A stretch of 64,000 nt of DNA from the NCBI RefSeq assembly GCF_002310815.1, contig NZ_CP011032.1, forward strand, positions 2,892,001-2,956,000. Direction: 5' to 3'. Below, piece by piece: positions 63,477 through 64,000 of this stretch. A program made the translations under genes and the position numbers. Positions within the stretch are counted from its first letter, which is position 1, and every line of letters begins with the position of its first letter. Origin of the DNA: Pseudoalteromonas tunicata (GTDB taxonomy: Bacteria; Pseudomonadota; Gammaproteobacteria; Enterobacterales; Alteromonadaceae). The notes beneath the pieces were generated by a model. It saw nothing but the letters and a program-made list of their open reading frames with translations. It searched no databases and was not told the DNA's origin.

Positions 63477-64000
63477 CTATAGAGCCTCGTAATCTGTCGA
63501 CTTTTACTGATTGTTCCACAATCCCTGAGTTACGGCAAATATAAATCCAGCTTTTACTCACCTTATTCACACCTTACCCAATACGGTGAGTAAAGATGAA
63601 CATTTTACAAACAAATCCACAATATAACGCCATTAAACTAAGGTTCTCCACAGTTTCTGTGGATAAGTGTGTTCATATTCTTGTATTTCAATCACCAAAC
63701 CTCTTGTAACTTTGTATCATCTTAGATACAAAACAAAATAAACCAAACAAAAACATAAGCTTGAATTAAAAAAACAAAAAATCGCCCACTAAACAGCACT
63801 CAAAAAACAACCAGCTCACTTTTCAACCAAAAGCAAAGTTATGCACTTTTTATCGTCAATTTACGCTAAAAAAGTGCACATTTTCACTTTTACCTTGGAT
63901 AACTTATTTTCTTGTTGATTTTGTCAATCCTTTATTCACTCAAATTATTCAATAATGAATAAATTCTTTATAACTTTTGCCTTGCCCAGTAAACTCCCTT
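63477..64000. other. Gene-free region upstream of rppH with three inverted repeats
   Basis: AT-rich, no coding frame seen. It holds three inverted repeats: TTTACTCACC/GGTGAGTAAA (63553-63562 and 63585-63594), TTTGTATC-N6-GATACAAA (63711-63732) and TGCACTTTTT/AAAAAGTGCA (63842-63851 and 63869-63878). They may be operators or leader stems of a gene outside the window to the right. No tRNA or rRNA is visible. Confidence 0.55.

Overview
The window comes from the chromosome of a marine gammaproteobacterium of the Alteromonadales, most likely Pseudoalteromonas or a close relative. This is inferred from the AT-rich sequence, a Vibrio-like polar flagellar gene set (FlrA, FlaG, FliD, FliS, FlgP, FlgT) and the conserved rppH-ptsP-lgt-thyA block. 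No species can be named from the sequence alone.

Layout. 1-5.5 kb holds the start of flrB, flrA, a 251-residue mini-flagellin, a flagellin carrying an internal zinc-peptidase domain (flagellinolysin type), and fliS plus a FliT-like gene on the opposite strand. 5.7-20.6 kb is a flagellin-glycosylation island. It contains a tightly overlapping operon for a legionaminic-type nonulosonic acid (legB, legC, legG, legI and a CMP-transferase, with ptmA/E/F-like genes), tailoring enzymes (methyltransferase, GNAT, sulfotransferase, DegT-like protein, FAD enzyme) and a Maf glycosyltransferase. 20.7-43.7 kb carries fliD, flaG, two large tandem flagellins, flgLKJIHGFEDCB, cheR, cheV, flgA, flgM, flgN, flgP and flgT. 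43.9-44.8 kb has a peroxiredoxin-glutaredoxin fusion and tRNA-Arg(CCT).

45.0-56.9 kb is the most unusual part. A chaperone-usher-like locus has four DUF4402-like secreted subunits, a PapD-like chaperone, and an usher-like barrel protein with two C-terminal SPOR-like domains. Four FlgO-family proteins and an unknown lipoprotein flank it. Almost every transcription unit here has a flagellar-class promoter motif: sigma-54 (GG-N10-GC with TTGC) or FliA/sigma-28 (TAAAG-type -35, 11-bp gap, CCGATA- or CCGTTA-type -10). The same motifs precede the true flagellar operons of this window. I infer that this locus is expressed with the flagellum and may build an outer-membrane or surface accessory of it. 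57.1-63.5 kb is housekeeping: galU, thyA, lgt, a TauE-like permease, ptsP and rppH.

How it works together. FlrA with sigma-54 would switch on fliS, flgA, flgP, flgT, flgBCDE, flgFGHI, flgJKL and one flagellin. FliA would then switch on flgM-flgN, the second flagellin, the flagellinolysin, one FlgO-like gene and the pilin pair. The glycan island would make an activated sugar acid that Maf attaches to flagellins in the cytoplasm before export. Promoter calls are motif matches read by eye; none is experimentally supported here.
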